Below, piece after piece: positions 6,247 through 10,238 of a stretch of 10,238 nucleotides of DNA. Within the stretch, counting starts at the first letter, position 1. Each line of letters starts with the position of its first letter. The notes under the pieces were generated by a model. That model saw only the letters and a program-made list of their open reading frames with translations, searched no databases and was not told the DNA's origin. The stretch is taken from assembly GCA_029287515.1 (NCBI GenBank), contig JARFQZ010000098.1, positions 1-10,238 on the forward strand, read 5' to 3'. A program made the position numbers and the translations under genes. This DNA comes from Lysobacterales bacterium (GTDB taxonomy: Bacteria > Pseudomonadota > Gammaproteobacteria > Xanthomonadales > SZUA-36).

Positions 6247-7194
6247 TTAGGGGTCGTCCCCGCTTTCGACTTTGATTGCGGTGATGAAAGCAAGCAGACT
6301 CAGTACCGGTCCGTCGAAATACTCCAACCGCTCCGTTTTAACCTGCCTGCTCTGTTGCAATTCATGCACCCGGAACAATGTGGGGCCCGCCCGCTCAAAA
6401 ATAACCGGGTCCCGGGCAACGATTTCCAATGGTTCGGGTTCCCAGATTCCTTCGCGCATCTGCAGGTCCAGGTCGAGGTGCAGAAAGCGGCTTCGCCTCA
6501 GCTTCACTGTCCCGTCCAGCCGGTAATAAGGCACCGCTTCCGGTAGTTCAGGTTCCTCGGGAATTTCCGCAGCTTGCGGCAAAACGACCAGGCCGGTAGT
6601 CGGTTCCTGGGTGGTACTGCCGGACGTGACGAACAAGGTTTCTTTTTCCCTTTGCTCGGACTCGTCTTCCAGCAGGTCCGCCTCGATCATTTTGAGCCGC
6701 CGCCGTGATTCGGGGTCTTTGACCAGTACCACTTCGAGGTCGTGAATCCTCAGCGCAGGAAAAGGTTCCTGGTTGCCTTGCTCCCATGACAGGTACTGTT
6801 GTGGTCGAAAAGGCGCGCTCAACCGGAGTCTGCGCCACGCCTCTTGCATGACATCACTCATTTCTTCGTGGTGGACGACTTCGTTCGGATCCGGCTCGGC
6901 CTCTGCGGCGGCGGATGGTTCGCCCGCTGTACCTTCCTGTTCAGCGCCGGCTGTCTCATCTGTCGGACCGGTTGCTTCTTCTCCGCTTTCTCCTTCTTCC
7001 GTCTCCTCAACCGGCGTCAGAAAATCAAGGGAGGACGAATAATCCCTGATTTCATCCGCTTCGGTCGCAGGTTCGACGCTTCTCAGGTGGGTCAGCACAA
7101 GCACTTCGACCCGGTAGCGGGTGTCCTGTGCCCAAAGTGAGCACGCAAAAAGACTTAAAAAGAGAATATAGATTAATTTATGTATATAACACAT
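6247..7194 (-). CDS. csiV: CsiV-family exported peptidoglycan-associated protein
   Basis: CsiV was described in Vibrio cholerae as a periplasmic protein that binds peptidoglycan and is needed for proper cell-wall synthesis through LpoA; homologues commonly lie beside mfd in gammaproteobacteria. This copy has 315 residues. A signal peptide (1-22, hydrophobic run LIYILFLSLFACSLWA, cut likely after A22) precedes the family start RYRVEVLVLTHL. Residues about 63-105 are a low-complexity Glu/Gly/Ala/Thr-rich stretch, probably a disordered linker. The conserved C-terminal part follows, with YYRLDGTVKLRRSRFLHLDLDL and an ending of short strands. The ATG at 7194 lies 15 bases after the mfd stop, indicating co-transcription; the first codons are unusually AT-rich. 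The family call rests on sequence pattern plus the mfd neighbour. Function in this organism is inferred. Confidence 0.85.
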   Translation of the reverse strand: MCYIHKLIYILFLSLFACSLWAQDTRYRVEVLVLTHLRSVEPATEADEIRDYSSSLDFLTPVEETEEGESGEEATGPTDETAGAEQEGTAGEPSAAAEAEPDPNEVVHHEEMSDVMQEAWRRLRLSAPFRPQQYLSWEQGNQEPFPALRIHDLEVVLVKDPESRRRLKMIEADLLEDESEQREKETLFVTSGSTTQEPTTGLVVLPQAAEIPEEPELPEAVPYYRLDGTVKLRRSRFLHLDLDLQMREGIWEPEPLEIVARDPVIFERAGPTLFRVHELQQSRQVKTERLEYFDGPVLSLLAFITAIKVESGDDP

Positions 7195-7205
7195 TGATTA
7201 ATTTA
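7171..7205. repeat. Exact 10-base direct repeat flanking the csiV start
   Basis: GATTAATTTA occurs at 7171-7180 and again at 7196-7205, with a 25-base period. One copy lies in the mfd-csiV gap, immediately before the csiV ATG; the other lies within roughly codons 5-8 of csiV. Both sit in a markedly AT-rich patch (about 7141-7215) inside an otherwise GC-rich sequence. Confidence 0.6.
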
Positions 7206-7209
7206 CCTA

Positions 7210-10200
7210 TTAGTTTTCAAGTCTTTCCAAAAGTGACCGGGCTTCACGAAACCTTGCCGCGGGGTCTTCTTCCTGCATCGTGATGCGCAGCTTTTCCGGA
7301 CCGCGCATCTGGAAGTCCAGGCTTCGTTCCTGGATCAATCGGATCAGCGCAGCGGGGTCGGCCGTGGACTGTTCCGAAAATTCTACTCTACCGCCATGGG
7401 GGCCAAAGTCGAGTTTTATGATACCAAGCCGCTCAGCCACCAACCTGAGTTCAGCGATTTCGAACAATGCCTTGATCGCGTCCGGGAGCAGGCCGAACCG
7501 GTCTATCATTTCCACCTGCAGTTCGCGAAGGGCTGACGGATTCCTGGCGCTGGCAATCCTCTTGTACAACGTCAGGCGCGTTTGAACATCAGCGATGTAG
7601 CTTTCCGGAATCAGGGCCGGGACGTGCAGTTCAATTTCAATACCCCGGTGCACCGGGTCTTCAAGGTCGGGTTCTTCCCCTTTGCGCAAGGCATCAACCG
7701 CGCGCGCCAGCATATCGCTGTAGAGGCTGAAACCGACCTGGTTGATCTGACCGCTCTGCTCAGCGCCCAGCAGCTCACCGGCACCGCGGATTTCCAGGTC
7801 GTGAGTGGATAGCGTGAAGCCGGCGCCGAGCTCTTCCAGGGAGGCAATCGCTTCCAGTCTTTTCCGCGCATCCGGAGTCATGCTGCGACGTTCCGGCACA
7901 ATCAGGTAGGCATAGGCCCGGTGGTGAGAGCGGCCAACGCGCCCGCGCAACTGGTGGAGTTGTGCCAGCCCGAACCTGTCTGCCCGGTTGATGATGATCG
8001 TATTGGCCGTCGGCACATCGATACCGCTTTCAATGATGGTAGTGCAGACAAGGATATTGAACCTCTGCCGGTAGAAATCCAGCATGACTTTTTCAAGATC
8101 CCTCTCAGCCATCTGCCCATGGGCAACGGCCAGCCGGGCCTGAGGCGCCAGTTCCTGGACTTCCCTGGCGATTCTGTCGATGGTTTTGACTTCATTGTGC
8201 AGAAAAAATACCTGGCCGCCGCGCTGCAGTTCGCGGAGCAATGCCTCCCGGAGCAGGGATCGGTCCCACTCGGAAATCAGTGTTTTCACAGCCATTCGCC
8301 GGGCTGGAGGCGTTGCAATAATCGACAGGTCGCGAATGCCGCTCATGGCCATGTTCAGTGTGCGTGGAATAGGTGTTGCGGTCAGCGTGAGCAGGTCCAC
8401 CTCGGCCCGGAGCTGCTTCAGCCGCTCTTTCTGCTGAACGCCAAAACGTTGTTCCTCGTCGATAATCACCAGTCCGAGCTCTTTGAACCGGATATCTTTC
8501 TGAATCAATCGGTGGGTGCCGATAACGATGTCAACTCCCCCTTCCCTGAGTCGCTCGAGCACTTCGCGAGATTGGCTGCCGGTACGGAAACGCGAGAGAA
8601 GCTCAACCCTGACCGGCCAGTCCGCAAGCCGGTCGCTGAAAGTGGAAAAGTGCTGTTGCGCCAAAAGGGTGGTGGGAACAAGCAGCGCGACCTGCCTTCC
8701 TGCCTGCACTGCAACGAACGCGGCCCGAAGCGCGACCTCGGTTTTTCCGAATCCCACATCGCCGCAGACTACCCGGTCCATGGGCTGCTTCGATTCCAGG
8801 TCGTTGATGACCGCGTCTATCGCATCCTGCTGATCGGGTGTCTCCTCGAACGGGAATCCCGACGCAAATTCAGCGTAGAGTTTTTGGTCCAGCGCAAAGG
8901 AAAAGCCCTGGCGGGCCTGTCGCCGTGCATACAGGTCCAACAGCTCGGCGGCGATGTCTCGAACCCGGGTTGCCGCCTTGCGCCTGGCCTTTTCCCATTG
9001 CTTGCTGCCGAGCCGGTGGAGCGGGGCGGTCTCGGGGTCACTCCCGGTGTAACGACTGACCAGGTGAAGCGACGAAACCGGGACATACAGCTTGTCTCCC
9101 CCGGCATAGGACAGCATCAGGAATTCAGCCTGCCGCCCGTCGATCTCGAGTACTTCCAGGCCCATGTATCGGCCGACCCCATGGTCTTCATGAACCACGG
9201 GCGCGCCCTCGGAGAGGTCGGTCAGGTTGCGGATGATCGCTTCGGGATCGCGCTCGGATACGGAGCGCTGTACGCGAGGCCTGGTTCTTCCGCCAAAGAG
9301 CTGGGATTCGGTGATCAGGGCCAGTTCACCCGGAACCAGGAATCCCTCCTCCACCGGCAGAACAGCCAGTCCCAGTCGCGCCCCGCCAGCGTAAAATGCC
9401 GCAAAACTGTCGAAAGGTTCCGGGGTTATACCAAAGCTCGTCAGCGTTGTTCGCAGCATTTCACGTCTTCCCGGCGTGTCTGCGGCAAACAGTATTCTGC
9501 CTTCAAACCGTTCCTTGAAGTCTTCCAGGTCCGCAGCGGCTTCCTTGCCGCGTTCGTGGATGTGCAGGTCGGGCGCAGGCCGGCTCGTAAACGACGGGGT
9601 ACCCCGCGGTTCGCTTTCAGGATCCGGTAAATGAGTGGCATCGAAAGGATCGATCTGCTGTTCCAGTTGTTCCCGGGTGAAGTAAAGCTCCCAAGGATCG
9701 AGGACCGGCCTTTCCACGTCATGCCGCCTCTGCTCCCAACGCTCGCTGGTCCTGACCATGTGTGTTTCAGCAGCTTCGAGGTAACCGGGCTGGAGCATCA
9801 TGCGTGGCGGGCTGCCGAGATAATCAAACAGGCAGGAAGTTTCATCGTAGAAAAGCGGCAGGTATTGCTCCAGGCCCTGTGGGTGGACTCCTGACCGGAG
9901 GTCCTGGTAGAGCGTGACGTTTCTCGTGTCCACATCGAACCGCAAACGGAACGCTCGCCTGAAGTCCTGGAGCGCTGTCTCGTCACAGGGATACTCACGC
10001 GCCGGCAGCAGGTCGATGCGACTCACTTTTCCGGTTGAACGCTGCGATTCCGGGTCAAATTTGCGGATGGTATCGATTTCTTCGTCGAACAGATCGAGCC
10101 GGTAAGGAACCGGGCTGCCCGCCGGAAACAGGTCGACAACCGATCCCCTGATGGCATACTGCCCGGCCTGGTAAACCTGCTCGGATGCTTCGTATCCCGA

Positions 10201-10238
10201 GTTGTGCAGCTTTTGCCGAAAATCTTCGATCACCAGGG
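7210..10238 (-). CDS. mfd: Transcription-repair coupling factor Mfd, N-terminus outside window
   Basis: Mfd is a DNA translocase that pushes stalled RNA polymerase off DNA and recruits UvrA for nucleotide excision repair. The frame runs off the right edge; the Val codon at 10233 is internal, not a start. About 1008 residues are visible, so roughly 140 are missing compared with the 1148 of E. coli Mfd. Counting from codon 10233: the rest of the UvrB-like module, a RID/Tudor-like RNA polymerase-binding domain at about 342-393 (VHEDHGVGRYMGLE), then the RecG-like motor with Walker A GDVGFGKT at 491-498, DEEQ at 592-595, TATPIPRT at 618-625 and QLRGRVGRS at 761-769. The C-terminal TRCF domain spans about 870-985. 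All helicase motifs are intact. Ends 15 bases before csiV. RecG is excluded by the RID and TRCF domains. Confidence 0.98.
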   Translation of the reverse strand, partial: LVIEDFRQKLHNSGYEASEQVYQAGQYAIRGSVVDLFPAGSPVPYRLDLFDEEIDTIRKFDPESQRSTGKVSRIDLLPAREYPCDETALQDFRRAFRLRFDVDTRNVTLYQDLRSGVHPQGLEQYLPLFYDETSCLFDYLGSPPRMMLQPGYLEAAETHMVRTSERWEQRRHDVERPVLDPWELYFTREQLEQQIDPFDATHLPDPESEPRGTPSFTSRPAPDLHIHERGKEAAADLEDFKERFEGRILFAADTPGRREMLRTTLTSFGITPEPFDSFAAFYAGGARLGLAVLPVEEGFLVPGELALITESQLFGGRTRPRVQRSVSERDPEAIIRNLTDLSEGAPVVHEDHGVGRYMGLEVLEIDGRQAEFLMLSYAGGDKLYVPVSSLHLVSRYTGSDPETAPLHRLGSKQWEKARRKAATRVRDIAAELLDLYARRQARQGFSFALDQKLYAEFASGFPFEETPDQQDAIDAVINDLESKQPMDRVVCGDVGFGKTEVALRAAFVAVQAGRQVALLVPTTLLAQQHFSTFSDRLADWPVRVELLSRFRTGSQSREVLERLREGGVDIVIGTHRLIQKDIRFKELGLVIIDEEQRFGVQQKERLKQLRAEVDLLTLTATPIPRTLNMAMSGIRDLSIIATPPARRMAVKTLISEWDRSLLREALLRELQRGGQVFFLHNEVKTIDRIAREVQELAPQARLAVAHGQMAERDLEKVMLDFYRQRFNILVCTTIIESGIDVPTANTIIINRADRFGLAQLHQLRGRVGRSHHRAYAYLIVPERRSMTPDARKRLEAIASLEELGAGFTLSTHDLEIRGAGELLGAEQSGQINQVGFSLYSDMLARAVDALRKGEEPDLEDPVHRGIEIELHVPALIPESYIADVQTRLTLYKRIASARNPSALRELQVEMIDRFGLLPDAIKALFEIAELRLVAERLGIIKLDFGPHGGRVEFSEQSTADPAALIRLIQERSLDFQMRGPEKLRITMQEEDPAARFREARSLLERLEN

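Noticed and set aside
7921..9630. A 569-codon open frame on the + strand, opposite mfd
   Set aside because: It is fully antisense to intact Mfd helicase motifs, shows no recognisable domain and has no ribosome binding site. Long antisense frames are expected opposite GC-rich coding sequence.
10231..10233. GTG as the start codon of the large - strand gene
   Set aside because: The frame stays open to the window edge, and the sequence at this point corresponds to the interior of the Mfd UvrB-like module, so the true start lies outside.

Overview
The window looks like a chromosomal segment of a fairly GC-rich gammaproteobacterium. Three things suggest this: mfd is followed directly by a csiV-type gene, prfB is followed directly by lysS, and the amidase is close to the E. 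coli YafV type. The exact lineage cannot be read from the sequence. There are eight protein-coding genes, two of them cut by the window edges. I see no tRNA, rRNA, CRISPR array, insertion sequence or prophage. Gene density is very high; the longest non-coding stretch is 84 bases (6163-6246).

Left half, + strand (1-4062): the C-terminal two thirds of prfB (release factor 2), lysS (class II lysyl-tRNA synthetase), a family 2 glycosyltransferase with an extra C-terminal Rossmann-like domain, and a YafV/Nit2-type omega-amidase. Gaps of 14, 10 and 9 bases suggest one co-transcribed unit. The glycosyltransferase is the most interesting gene here. It shares a conserved block, an overall layout and a C-terminal ending with the animal protein B3GNTL1 (QTGAL), which galactosylates queuosine in tRNA, and it sits directly behind two translation genes.

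Right half, - strand (4070-10238), in transcription order from the right edge: mfd (transcription-repair coupling factor, N-terminus outside the window), then csiV (exported peptidoglycan-associated protein) 15 bases downstream. After an 84-base gap comes a small four-helix membrane protein of the DUF6394 type, whose stop codon overlaps the start of a two-TM potassium channel with two cytoplasmic RCK/TrkA-N domains. The last two look like a translationally coupled pair and may form one ion-transport system with an uncharacterised accessory subunit. The two halves converge, with only 7 bases between the stop codons of the amidase and the channel.

Most of the window is core housekeeping. The less described parts are the glycosyltransferase, the channel/DUF6394 pair, and the AT-rich mfd-csiV junction with its exact 10-base direct repeat.
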